A DNA stretch of 56,295 nt from Blautia faecis (GTDB taxonomy: Bacteria > Bacillota > Clostridia > Lachnospirales > Lachnospiraceae). Shown here in pieces: positions 49,002 to 56,295 of the stretch (positions are counted from its first letter, which is position 1; each line of letters begins with the position of its first letter). Both the position numbers and the translations under genes were made by a program. The DNA is taken from the NCBI RefSeq assembly GCF_020554845.1, contig NZ_JAJCIA010000026.1, positions 1 to 56,295 of the forward strand, in the 5' to 3' direction. The notes under the pieces were generated by a model, which ran no database searches, was not told the origin of the DNA, and saw nothing but the letters and a program-made list of their open reading frames with translations.

Positions 49002-50972
49002 TTAATTGTAATTTAACCGCCCGTAGGCGTAAAAGTGGGATTGCCAATAGCTGGTGTCCAGCTTTGAATACTGGATAGGGTCGCCACAATGCAGCATGAC
49101 GGGGCTTCCGTCCCCGTCCTCGCCCACATAAATCCCCACATGGGAAACGCCGGGGGTGTCGTATGTACCCGTAAAGAACACCAAATCCCCCGGCTGCGGG
49201 TTAGAAACAGGGGTTGAGATGTTGTAAAGCCCTTGCGCCCCAAGTCTGCCCGTATTGTATAGGCCGCTGTTCGTCAACACATAACTCACAAAGCCGCTGC
49301 AATCAAAAGAGGTTTCCGGGGTGCTGCCGCCCCACACATAGGGAAAACCGACGTATTTATCTGCTTCCTCCATGAGCCGCGCAAACTTTTCATCGGAACC
49401 CAGCAGCGCGGCGGGTACTTCATAATCGGCGGGCGGGTTTTCATAGTATTTAGACACATAGCCGGATTGCGGGAAAAGGTCGGGTCTGTTTCCCAGCGAC
49501 GACATATACATAGCGTACATGGATAGCTGTTCTTCGCCCATGATGTAAACGGGGACATGGGAGAGGTTGAAGTTTTCCAAATCCACATGAAGAATGTAAT
49601 AGTTATAGGGGACTTCAACCGTATAGGGGTTGCCCTCGCTGTCCGTCCTTGTTTCGGTGCGGTAGCGTACCTGTACTTCTTCCTCGACCGTCAAGATATA
49701 CTGTTTCTCAAAGAGCATTTCAAGGGTGCTTTGCACTTCATCGAGTGTAAACACGCCCTCATGCCACGCGGAAAGGATAGAAATTAGCACATAGGGGTCA
49801 TGCTCGATCTCGTCCGCGTTTACCCGGTATTCGTCATAGCCGGGGTATTCGCTTTCGATATTGTCCAGCATATCTTGTAACTCGGCTTCCATAGCGGCAT
49901 ACGCGCTTTCCGCGCCCGTTATATCCGCGTCCTCGGAGAGATAGGACGACGCAATCAAGCCGCTGCCGCTGTTGCCGCCAAAGAGGGAGCAAGAGGACAG
50001 CCCGCCGAAAAGCAGCAGCACGATAAAGGCAATCCCGCCCACAATCAAGCAGCCTTTCCAATGCCGGACAACAAAGAACGTCGCCCGTTTGGTTTCCTGC
50101 GCGGTTTTCTTCGCCGCCTTTGCGGTGGCTTCAGCGGTTTTTTTCGCTTTGCCGCCCGCTTTCAGCGTTTTTGCATACTGCTTTTTAATGCGCTGCTTCT
50201 GCCAAAAACGGGAAATGGGGTTGGAGTGCGCAAGCGCGGGGTTATCGTGCAACGCCTTTTGATAGAGAAAATCTGCGTTTGCCTTTACCGCTTGTTTTTC
50301 CGCTGCCGCCGCTGCCCGGTAGGGTTTCAGCTTATGGCGGCGTATGCCGCCCTTAACTGCCCGCGCCGCCATGCCGCCCGCTTTCTCTCCGGCAAGTTCT
50401 ACCCGGTGCCCGCTTTCCACACCGACGTTTTCTTTCTCTACCTCGTAGATTTTCCCATGTACGGTACTGTTTAACTCCTGTGCCGGACGGGATAAGGGGT
50501 TATGCCGCAACTTGCCGTTTGGGGGCTTATCCGTCTTTTCAAAGGAAAGGCGCGTCTTTGCCTTGCCTTTCGCTTCGTCAAAAACGCGCTCTTTCTTGAT
50601 TTTGGTCTGCTTGGGGATAGCCGCCCGCGCTGCGTCTAAACAGTCTGCCGCCTTATCCGATTTCTTGATCGCTTTTTGAAGTTCCGGCGTTGCCCGTTCC
50701 GCTTCGGAAAACTGCAAGCGGGAAGAATGGGTTTTAGGCTGCGTCGCGTCAAGGGCTTTTTTCTCCGCGCCTTTTGCTGCGTGTCGCTCAATCTCTGCGC
50801 CGATATGCTGCACAACCTTTTCCGCTGCCACCCCTGCGGGGGCTGAATAGTTTTCTTCCTGCGGCCTTTCGCTGATACTGGACGTTTCGCCCGTCGTGAG
50901 GTTTTCCGCAACCGCACCGTCGCGGGTCATTTTTTGCGTTACCTTGTCGGGGGCTTTCAGTTCCTTGCTCAA
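49002..50972 (-). CDS. CD1108-family conjugation protein with NlpC/P60 domain
   Basis: A 656-residue transfer-associated cell-wall hydrolase. The ~290-residue basic, low-complexity N-terminus ([20 protein letters not shown]) is cytoplasmic; one TM follows ([18 protein letters not shown]). An extracellular lysozyme-like/bacteriophage T4-type region lies at ~340-500, then NlpC/P60 with Cys in [17 protein letters not shown] and His in [13 protein letters not shown]. It locally opens peptidoglycan for the conjugation channel, as Orf14 of Tn916. It is a full-length relative of the truncated gene at 22189-23379. Confidence 0.88.
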   Translation of the reverse strand: MSKELKAPDKVTQKMTRDGAVAENLTTGETSSISERPQEENYSAPAGVAAEKVVQHIGAEIERHAAKGAEKKALDATQPKTHSSRLQFSEAERATPELQKAIKKSDKAADCLDAARAAIPKQTKIKKERVFDEAKGKAKTRLSFEKTDKPPNGKLRHNPLSRPAQELNSTVHGKIYEVEKENVGVESGHRVELAGEKAGGMAARAVKGGIRRHKLKPYRAAAAAEKQAVKANADFLYQKALHDNPALAHSNPISRFWQKQRIKKQYAKTLKAGGKAKKTAEATAKAAKKTAQETKRATFFVVRHWKGCLIVGGIAFIVLLLFGGLSSCSLFGGNSGSGLIASSYLSEDADITGAESAYAAMEAELQDMLDNIESEYPGYDEYRVNADEIEHDPYVLISILSAWHEGVFTLDEVQSTLEMLFEKQYILTVEEEVQVRYRTETRTDSEGNPYTVEVPYNYYILHVDLENFNLSHVPVYIMGEEQLSMYAMYMSSLGNRPDLFPQSGYVSKYYENPPADYEVPAALLGSDEKFARLMEEADKYVGFPYVWGGSTPETSFDCSGFVSYVLTNSGLYNTGRLGAQGLYNISTPVSNPQPGDLVFFTGTYDTPGVSHVGIYVGEDGDGSPVMLHCGDPIQYSKLDTSYWQSHFYAYGRLNYN

Positions 50973-51925
50973 TCTTCATCACCTCCAATCCGCTGTTTTG
51001 CAAGTTCGCAATAGTCGGGGTTTAACTCAATGCCGATATAGCGGCGGTTAAGCCGTTTTGCTACCATGCCCGTCGTGCCGCTGCCGAAAAAGGGGTCAAG
51101 GACAATCCCGCCGATGGGACAGCCCGCCAAAATGCACGTTTCCGCAAGTTTCGGCGGGAACGCTGCGAAATGCCCGCCATGATAGCCGACATTGTTAATC
51201 TGCCAAACGTTGCGGCGGCTGCGGACGGGAGAAATCAACTCGTCGGCGTATGCGCCCTTTTCGCGGGGGCGGTTGATTTTCTGCGGTTGGTTTTGCCCCG
51301 GAACAGTAACGTTATACTTATTTCCTTTGCTAACTCCGCTTTTCAGCCGCCCCGCCGTTGTGGGGGCTATCGGCTCGGCTACTGCTTGCCAATCGTAATA
51401 ATACTTCTTTGACTTGGTAAGCAGAAACACATATTCATAGCAGCGGGTCGGCCTGTCCCGCGTGCTTTCCGGCATGGGGTTTGTTTTGTGCCAAATGATA
51501 GAACTGCGCAAATACCAACCGTCGCCCCGCAAGGCGAGGGCTACAAGCCACGGAATACCAATTAAATCTTTGGGCTTGCAGCCGGGGGCGCGGTGGTTAA
51601 ACGCCACTTGCTGCCCGTTCCTGCCTTTGGGGTATTTGGGGTCTTGGTGGTCGGCTTTGCTGCCTGTGCCGCAATAAGTGTCCGCGATATTCAGCCAACA
51701 AGTACCCTCCGGCGTAAGCACCCGCTTTACCTCATGGAATACCGCCGTAATACGGGAAACATATTCCTCCGGCGTTGCTTCCCGTCCGATCTGCCCGTCT
51801 GCGCCGTAGTCCCGCAAGGCATAGTAGGGTGGGGACGTTACGCAACAATCAACTGCATTTTCCGGCAAGGTTTGAAGCACCTGCAAGCTGTCGCCGCAAT
51901 AGATTTTGTCCATTTCTATCCTCAT
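50969..51925 (-). CDS. DNA methyltransferase (N4-cytosine/N6-adenine, beta class)
   Basis: A 318-residue MTase. Motif IV is [16 protein letters not shown] (TSPPY); the SAM-binding motif [18 protein letters not shown], is C-terminal, giving the beta-class order. TSPPY is frequent in N4-cytosine enzymes, but N6-adenine is possible. No cognate nuclease is visible, so it is an orphan, likely protecting or marking the ICE DNA. It overlaps both neighbours by four bases in the transfer operon. Confidence 0.88.
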   Translation of the reverse strand: MRIEMDKIYCGDSLQVLQTLPENAVDCCVTSPPYYALRDYGADGQIGREATPEEYVSRITAVFHEVKRVLTPEGTCWLNIADTYCGTGSKADHQDPKYPKGRNGQQVAFNHRAPGCKPKDLIGIPWLVALALRGDGWYLRSSIIWHKTNPMPESTRDRPTRCYEYVFLLTKSKKYYYDWQAVAEPIAPTTAGRLKSGVSKGNKYNVTVPGQNQPQKINRPREKGAYADELISPVRSRRNVWQINNVGYHGGHFAAFPPKLAETCILAGCPIGGIVLDPFFGSGTTGMVAKRLNRRYIGIELNPDYCELAKQRIGGDED

Positions 51926-54318
51926 GCCGACACCTCGCCGGGTTTGGTCGTCATTACACGATAGAGTTCCGTATCTTGCGGGAAACGGTCAATAAAGGGC
52001 AAAATCACGTTGCCATAGAAGATAAGCCCCTCGCCCGCGTCGGAATGGGTTACATAGGTCATTTGCTGCTGCGAAATGTTAAGCTGCTTTGCAAGGATTT
52101 CCCTGTCGCCCTGGGCTTGGTTGAGCATATACACAAAATCGCTGTTTTCAAAAATGTTCTCCACCTCGCGGGACGATAACAAATCTTTCACGTTTTGGGT
52201 GATACCTGTCGGAATACCGCCCCATTTTCTAAAACGCTTCCAAATCTCAACGCTGTACGCTGCGGTCTGTTCCTCTTTGAGCAGCAAATGAAACTCGTCG
52301 ATATAGTACCGCGTCGCCTTGCCTTCGCTGCGGTTTATGGTAACTCTGTTCCAAACTTGATCTTGGACAATGAGCATACCGAGTTTTCGTAGCTGGGTGC
52401 CGAGTTCTTTAATATCAAAGCAGACAAGGCGGTTGTGAATGTCAACGTTTGTTTGGTGGTTAAACACGTTCAAACTGCCATTTACATAGAGTTCCAATGC
52501 CGACGCGATACGCTGCGCTTCCTTTTCCGGCTGCTTCTTGATTTCATTGTAGAGGTCGCCCAAAATCGGCATATTCTCCGGCTTCGGGTCTGCAAGGTAG
52601 CTGCGGTACACGCTGATAACGGCGCGGTCAATCAAAGTCTTTTCAACCGCTTCCAGCCCGTTTTTGCCGCCCATAATCAACTCGCAAAAGGAAAGGATAA
52701 AATCGCTCTTTAAGGCTATGGGCGTGTCGCCCTCGCTGTAATTGAGGTTTATATCCATCGGGTTAATGTACTGCGTGCTGTTCTGCGAAACCTTGATAAC
52801 CTGCCCTTTCAGCCGTTCCACAAGGGGGTAATATTCCGCTTCCGGGTCGCAAATGATAATATCGTCTGCGGTAATGAGAAAAGCGTTGGTGATCTCGCGC
52901 TTTGCCGAAAAACTCTTGCCGCTGCCGGGTGTGCCGAGTATCAAGCCGTTAGGGTTCTTCAGCCTTTTCCTGTCGCACAAAATCATGTTATTCGATAATG
53001 CGTTTAAGCCGTAATACAACGCTTCGCCGCTTTGGAACAGCTCTTGTACCGTAAAGGGGACGAAAATGGCGGTGCTGGAAGTCGTCAAGCCCCGCTGGAT
53101 TTGGATTAGGTTTTCGCCCAATGGGATAGAGGACATAAGCCCCTGTTCCTGCCGGTAGTCAAGGCGGGTGAGCATACAGTTGTATTTCTGTGCGATACTT
53201 GCGGCCTGAAATACGTCGTTGTCCAATTTCTGCTTTGTGTCTGCCACATTCAAAACTAACAGCGTAAGCAAAAACATTCGCTCGTTCCGGCTCTGCAAAT
53301 CCCGCAAAAGGTTTTTCGCTTCGCCGCCGTAGGTGGCAAGGTCGGACGGAATTATATCCATATCGTAGCCGCTGCGGATTGCCTTTTTCTGTTCCTCGAT
53401 TTTCATACGGTCAAGGTCGGTGATTTTCCGCTTGATCGTCTTGATCGCTTCGTTGTGGTCGATACTCTGAATGTGCAGATTGACGACAATCCCGTTTTCC
53501 GCTTCCATGAAGTCGGCAAGCATACGGTCTGAAAGTTCCGGCGCGGCAATCTGCAAAAAGGAAACCGCGCCAAACTTCCCGCCCATTTGAAACATTCGCC
53601 CGTCGCCAAAACGGAAAGAGGACGGGGCAATAAAGTCTTTGACGGAAAGGCCGCTTACGGGTAGCCATTCCCACGCAAAGTTGAAGCGTTCCCCGTCCGG
53701 GTGGAAAAGCCCATGCAGCACTTCAAGCCGCTGCTTCCCGTCCAATACCCGCGCCGCCGCGCCGATCACCTTAAAATGGTTGAGGGTGTCCGTTTCGATA
53801 CGGGCAAGCCGCGCCCGCGCCGATTTAATATCTTTTGCTTCAATGGTAAAGGTGAGAAACTTTGTCTTGATAAGCCCGTTGTTGCCGCGTTCAAGCTGTG
53901 TTTGCAGCATTTCGGTGTATTCGGCTCTGATACTGTCAAAGTCGTCATTCTGTGGGGCAATCGTGATACTGCTCTTGAAATCCTCCTTGTTCGCATGGCG
54001 GCTGATTAAGGAAAGCTGCACACTGATAGAAGCGTCAAAAGAGTTATACATATCGCAAAGGGCTTCAAAAATGGCGGTCTTGTCGTCCGGCTGCGCAAGC
54101 TGATAGTTAATATCTTCAAACTCAATGCACTTGGAATACCGCCCGTTTGCAAGGCGGCAAATCCCGTCCTTATACATTCGTTCAAACGGTATGCTGTCCT
54201 GCGCCGTATGGGGCTTCCCGTCGCCCTTTGACTGCCGGATAAGCGCGTCGATCTGTTTCTTTTCCTGCCGCGTAAGTTTACGCTTTTTGTTTTGGGTCTT
54301 TCCCTTTTCCTTTGACAA
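51922..54318 (-). CDS. VirB4-like conjugation ATPase
   Basis: A 798-residue ATPase of the TraE/VirB4 family. Walker [15 protein letters not shown] at residues ~462-475; Walker B region [16 protein letters not shown]; a late motif [20 protein letters not shown]. It powers assembly of the type IV secretion channel and works with PrgI and the TrbL-like protein encoded just upstream. Its start overlaps the prgI stop by 41 bases. The basic N-terminal stretch ([20 protein letters not shown]) is typical for ICE versions. Confidence 0.94.
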   Translation of the reverse strand: MSKEKGKTQNKKRKLTRQEKKQIDALIRQSKGDGKPHTAQDSIPFERMYKDGICRLANGRYSKCIEFEDINYQLAQPDDKTAIFEALCDMYNSFDASISVQLSLISRHANKEDFKSSITIAPQNDDFDSIRAEYTEMLQTQLERGNNGLIKTKFLTFTIEAKDIKSARARLARIETDTLNHFKVIGAAARVLDGKQRLEVLHGLFHPDGERFNFAWEWLPVSGLSVKDFIAPSSFRFGDGRMFQMGGKFGAVSFLQIAAPELSDRMLADFMEAENGIVVNLHIQSIDHNEAIKTIKRKITDLDRMKIEEQKKAIRSGYDMDIIPSDLATYGGEAKNLLRDLQSRNERMFLLTLLVLNVADTKQKLDNDVFQAASIAQKYNCMLTRLDYRQEQGLMSSIPLGENLIQIQRGLTTSSTAIFVPFTVQELFQSGEALYYGLNALSNNMILCDRKRLKNPNGLILGTPGSGKSFSAKREITNAFLITADDIIICDPEAEYYPLVERLKGQVIKVSQNSTQYINPMDINLNYSEGDTPIALKSDFILSFCELIMGGKNGLEAVEKTLIDRAVISVYRSYLADPKPENMPILGDLYNEIKKQPEKEAQRIASALELYVNGSLNVFNHQTNVDIHNRLVCFDIKELGTQLRKLGMLIVQDQVWNRVTINRSEGKATRYYIDEFHLLLKEEQTAAYSVEIWKRFRKWGGIPTGITQNVKDLLSSREVENIFENSDFVYMLNQAQGDREILAKQLNISQQQMTYVTHSDAGEGLIFYGNVILPFIDRFPQDTELYRVMTTKPGEVSA

Positions 54319-54670
54319 TCGCCCGTACCTCCTTATCTAATCGCTCCTGCCGCGCAAGGGCGGTATAAAAATTGTTGGTCTGATAAGGTCGCTCTTTGGG
54401 GCGAAGAAACTTCACTTCCACAAATTGCCGTATAATCACTTCCAGCGGTTGCCCGTTCTTCTCGTACATAGCGAGTAGGAACATGGGCAGCATGGCAAGC
54501 ACCATGCACAAAGCCGCCGTTGTCGTTCCCGCGCTGTCCTTTGTCAAAAAGAATAGCGGTAGCCCGATAGCCACCGCCGCGCCGAAACAGAGTAATTGTC
54601 TTTTGGTAAGGTTGAACATTACCTTGCTCTTGATTTTGGTTAAATCCTTTGGGACGGTTACATACGCCAT
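54278..54670 (-). CDS. PrgI family membrane protein
   Basis: A 130-residue inner-membrane channel component: AYVTVPKDLTKIKSKVMFNL then two TM helices (LLCFGAAVAIGLPLFFL and TTAALCMVLAMLPMFLLAMY). PrgI-type proteins precede VirB4 genes in Gram-positive T4SS. The ATG at 54668-54670 with GGAGG upstream is the family start. It begins one base after the MT-A70 gene's stop. Confidence 0.9.
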   Translation of the reverse strand: MAYVTVPKDLTKIKSKVMFNLTKRQLLCFGAAVAIGLPLFFLTKDSAGTTTAALCMVLAMLPMFLLAMYEKNGQPLEVIIRQFVEVKFLRPKERPYQTNNFYTALARQERLDKEVRAIVKGKGKDPKQKA

Positions 54671-54671
54671 T

Positions 54672-55220
54672 TCAAACCTCCTTTCCGGCAAACCGTATGT
54701 CGCTTTTGATTTCATTTCCCCATACGTCCCAACCAGGGGTATGCTGCCTTGCAAACAGTTCAATACGCGGTAGGTCGCCCATAAGGGCAAGTATCTTTTC
54801 CCGCGTTATATCCGGCTTTTTGCTGTGCTGCTCAACAGGGGAAATAATAAATTGATGTACCTTGTTTGATTGTCGCTTCGGGTGTCCTTTGGTAGCAAGC
54901 AAGCAGATTTCCGCATTTCCTCGCGTCCAAAAGCCCAAGCCATAAAACCAAGTGGGCGATTTCCGATTTTGCTTTAACCATACAAAGGCAACGGATTTAT
55001 AGGTAAATCCCCAAGCCTTGATTAACTGCAACGCTTCTTTAAGCTGCGGGAACGTCGCCCATAGGAATAAAATACAGTCCTTATCCGCAATTTCTTTGAC
55101 GGGTAAAGCGCAAAGTTCCTCAATACTCATAGTGGGATAGTGCTTTTCCGCTGCGCCCTGTACCTTGCTTCTCGCGTATCTCCAAGGGGGATCGGCGTAA
55201 ATGATTTTGTATTTCTTCAT
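54672..55220 (-). CDS. MT-A70 family adenine methyltransferase
   Basis: A 182-residue MTase. KYKIIYADPPWRYARSK contains the DPPW catalytic motif; FVWLKQNRKSPTWFYGLGFW and the N-terminal SAM-binding part match the MT-A70 family, which makes N6-methyladenine. The start ATG at 55218-55220 follows AGGGGG. It lies between the TrbL-like gene and prgI, an insertion into the transfer gene order that is recurrent in Tn1549-like ICEs. Probably anti-restriction. Confidence 0.88.
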   Translation of the reverse strand: MKKYKIIYADPPWRYARSKVQGAAEKHYPTMSIEELCALPVKEIADKDCILFLWATFPQLKEALQLIKAWGFTYKSVAFVWLKQNRKSPTWFYGLGFWTRGNAEICLLATKGHPKRQSNKVHQFIISPVEQHSKKPDITREKILALMGDLPRIELFARQHTPGWDVWGNEIKSDIRFAGKEV

Positions 55221-55230
55221 CTGCACCCCC

Positions 55231-56094
55231 TTAATGCGCGCTGAATACGGATTTTGCAAGGCTTCCCGTTTTGAAAAGCGTAAAACACAAGAGGACGGTA
55301 TAGCCCATGCAAGACCAGATCGCGCCGGATATGTCATCGGTTGCTGCGATTGTCTGTATCAAAACCGCATAAATACCGACGCACACAAGAATTAGAAAAG
55401 CCTGAAAACCGAGGGCAAGCAAGGATTTTAAGTAGTTCTGTCCCATGCCGCCCCATTCACGATTTACCATTGTCGCAACGGGGATAGGGGCGATACTCGT
55501 TACAAGGTATATTTCAATCATGCGCCCGTACACCACCAGCATGATACAGATAGACAACGCTTTCATGGTAAGCCCCACAAAGAGTGATTGAAACCATAGC
55601 CCCAAAAGCCCGCCGACGCTCATAGCGTCCAGCTTTGCTTCTATATCGGTGATAACGGTTGCAATATCTATGCTTGTGTCGGATATGATAACGCCCGCGC
55701 TGTCGTTGACGACGCTCTGTGTAATGTCAAATACGCCCATGACGATGTTCCAAGTATTTGTTACCAGCAGCACCGCAACAAAGGTTTTGAAAATCCACTT
55801 GAAGAAAATCCAAGTGTCGAGATCGTGCAGATTGTTTTTCTCAATTACAAGCTGGATTAGTTCGTAGCACATGACAAAGGTAATGATAACGCCCGCAATC
55901 GGCACAATGACGTTTTCCGATAGGCTGCGTATCATATTGAATATGCCCGCGTTCCACCCGGCGGGGGTTGTGCCGACTTGCGTTGCGATTTCTCCAACCT
56001 CTGTATTTACGCTGTCGAACAGCCCGGAGAGATTAGAGAGTATTCCGTCTGTCAAAATGCCGCGAAACCAATCTTCAATCATCTGCCATATCAA
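55231..56094 (-). CDS. TrbL/VirB6-like channel membrane protein
   Basis: A 287-residue polytopic protein with six or seven TM helices (for example VIVPIAGVIITFVMCYELIQ, IFKTFVAVLLVTNTWNIV, LTMKALSICIMLVVYGRMI, LALGFQAFLILVCVGIYAVL). The pattern is that of the VirB6/TrbL-type core channel protein of Gram-positive ICEs (Tn1549, CTn). A GGAGG site lies shortly before the ATG at 56092-56094. It follows the Maff-2-like gene, as in relatives. Confidence 0.87.
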   Translation of the reverse strand: MIWQMIEDWFRGILTDGILSNLSGLFDSVNTEVGEIATQVGTTPAGWNAGIFNMIRSLSENVIVPIAGVIITFVMCYELIQLVIEKNNLHDLDTWIFFKWIFKTFVAVLLVTNTWNIVMGVFDITQSVVNDSAGVIISDTSIDIATVITDIEAKLDAMSVGGLLGLWFQSLFVGLTMKALSICIMLVVYGRMIEIYLVTSIAPIPVATMVNREWGGMGQNYLKSLLALGFQAFLILVCVGIYAVLIQTIAATDDISGAIWSCMGYTVLLCFTLFKTGSLAKSVFSAH

Positions 56095-56167
56095 AAGCTA
56101 ATCCCTCCTTTCCCGCGCCCTCCCGCGTGAAGCGGGAGAGCGCGGCGGGTAGTGTTAGTTTGTGGCA

Positions 56168-56240
56168 TTATCCAAACAGGCCGGAGAGCAGCGGGACAAG
56201 GGTAAGGCCGATAAGGGCAACGCCGCCGCCCGCCATCAAC
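56168..56240 (-). CDS. Maff-2-like small membrane protein, C-terminal fragment
   Basis: On the minus strand KQLMAGGGVALIGLTLVPLL and SGLFG-stop (stop at 56168-56170) match the C-terminus of Maff-2 family proteins that precede the TrbL-like gene in Tn1549-type ICEs. An in-frame stop appears just upstream (about 56247) and the sequence beyond is an inverted copy of the Maff-2 bases, so only about 24 codons are recognisable before the window edge. Confidence 0.6.
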
Positions 56241-56292
56241 TGTTTTATCCCCAATTAGGTGTAAAACTCTGCTCGATGGCGGGCGGCGGCGT
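56220..56292 (+). repeat. 18-bp inverted repeat at the right edge
   Basis: ACGCCGCCGCCCGCCATC (56220-56237) and GATGGCGGGCGGCGGCGT (56275-56292) are exact inverses separated by 37 bases, the first lying in the Maff-2-like coding sequence. Three bases from the end, this looks like an assembly artefact or a fold-back. Confidence 0.7.
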
Positions 56293-56295
56293 ACA

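Larger units (their letters stand above)
33638..56295 (-). mobile_element. Tn1549-like ICE with serine recombinase, incomplete at the right edge
   Basis: A GC-richer block with recombinase, tnpW, sigma/HTH regulators, XRE regulator, mobC and relaxase, followed by a minus-strand transfer module (ArdA-ArdC-YodL, TopB, DUF4366, DUF4315, NlpC/P60, VirB4, PrgI, TrbL-like, Maff-2-like). This is the Tn1549/CTn backbone with a large serine recombinase in place of the tyrosine integrase. The left end lies within a few bases of 33638-33645, interrupting a serine recombinase remnant. The coupling protein (VirD4/TcpA) and right end are outside the window. Confidence 0.85.

Noticed and set aside
56238..56274. 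Group II intron boundary in the Maff-2-like gene
   Set aside because: No intron 5' GTGCG-type start or domain V is visible, and the inverted copy of flanking coding bases is better explained by an artefact.

Overview
This window looks like accessory DNA of a gut-type Clostridia (Lachnospiraceae/Oscillospiraceae-like) Bacillota. The evidence is the gene families: large serine recombinases with TnpV/TnpW partners, Tn1549/Tn916-type regulators, SNF2 and YodL-domain ICE proteins, CD1108-family conjugation proteins and a TopB/VirB4/PrgI transfer module. No housekeeping locus, rRNA or tRNA was recognised. Base composition changes from AT-rich on the left (about 1-33.6 kb) to clearly GC-richer on the right (33.6-56.3 kb).

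Layout. (1) 1-710: the C-terminal helicase part of a type I restriction HsdR (minus strand), running off the left edge. (2) 711-1167 and 17181-18872: two halves of one SNF2-type helicase gene of an ICE. They are split by a ~16 kb Tn4451-like mobilizable element (1166-17182) carrying tnpX, tnpV, an orphan EF-Tu domain-II protein, an ATL-type protein, a RecA-like RepA ATPase, a MOBV relaxase with a candidate oriT, and a TnpW-like gene. (3) Nested inside it, about 4.25-13.35 kb, is a second mobilizable element: tyrosine integrase, XRE repressor, excisionase, DUF3847, a MOBQ (MobA/MobL) relaxase with an RSF1010-type nic sequence, a long out-of-frame gene overlap, and a TetR plus ABC-transporter cargo. 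(4) 18.9-22.2 kb: the rest of the interrupted ICE, with a YodL-domain protein and a frameshifted repeat-protein gene. (5) 22.2-30.4 kb: a 5'-truncated CD1108/CHAP cell-wall hydrolase and an envelope-stress island (XRE, VanR/VanS-like two-component system, MacA/MacB-like efflux, lipoprotein, D,D-carboxypeptidase, orphan winged helix). (6) 30.5-33.6 kb: ISL3 remnant, SH3-like protein, HMCES/YedK, YaiI/DUF188, an unknown gene, then decayed relaxase and serine-recombinase fragments. (7) 33.64 kb to the right edge: the left portion of a Tn1549-like ICE with its own large serine recombinase, TnpW, sigma factor and helix-turn-helix gene, an RlmN/Cfr-family rRNA methyltransferase operon under an apparent attenuator, MobC plus MOBP relaxase, two inverted oriT-like copies, an ArdA-ArdC-YodL protein, TopB, DUF4366/DUF4315, a PAPS-reductase-like protein, NlpC/P60 hydrolase, two DNA methyltransferases, VirB4, PrgI and a TrbL/VirB6-like channel protein.

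How it works together. Three mobilization systems (MOBV, MOBQ, MOBP), each with its own recombinase and recognisable oriT-like sequence, are stacked in about 40 kb. The two small elements lack transfer channels and presumably borrow one from an ICE such as that in region 7. The most attention-worthy signals are the leader-peptide/terminator arrangement ahead of the Cfr/RlmN-like operon, the 659-nt overlap in two frames at the end of the MOBQ relaxase gene, perfect 27-bp inverted repeats around a 13 kb segment, the two inverted oriT-like copies, and a ~400-nt hairpin-rich noncoding region beside tnpW. Several abrupt joints (about 710, 22205, 33485, 33640, 56240) could be real recombination points or assembly chimeras; sequence alone cannot decide.
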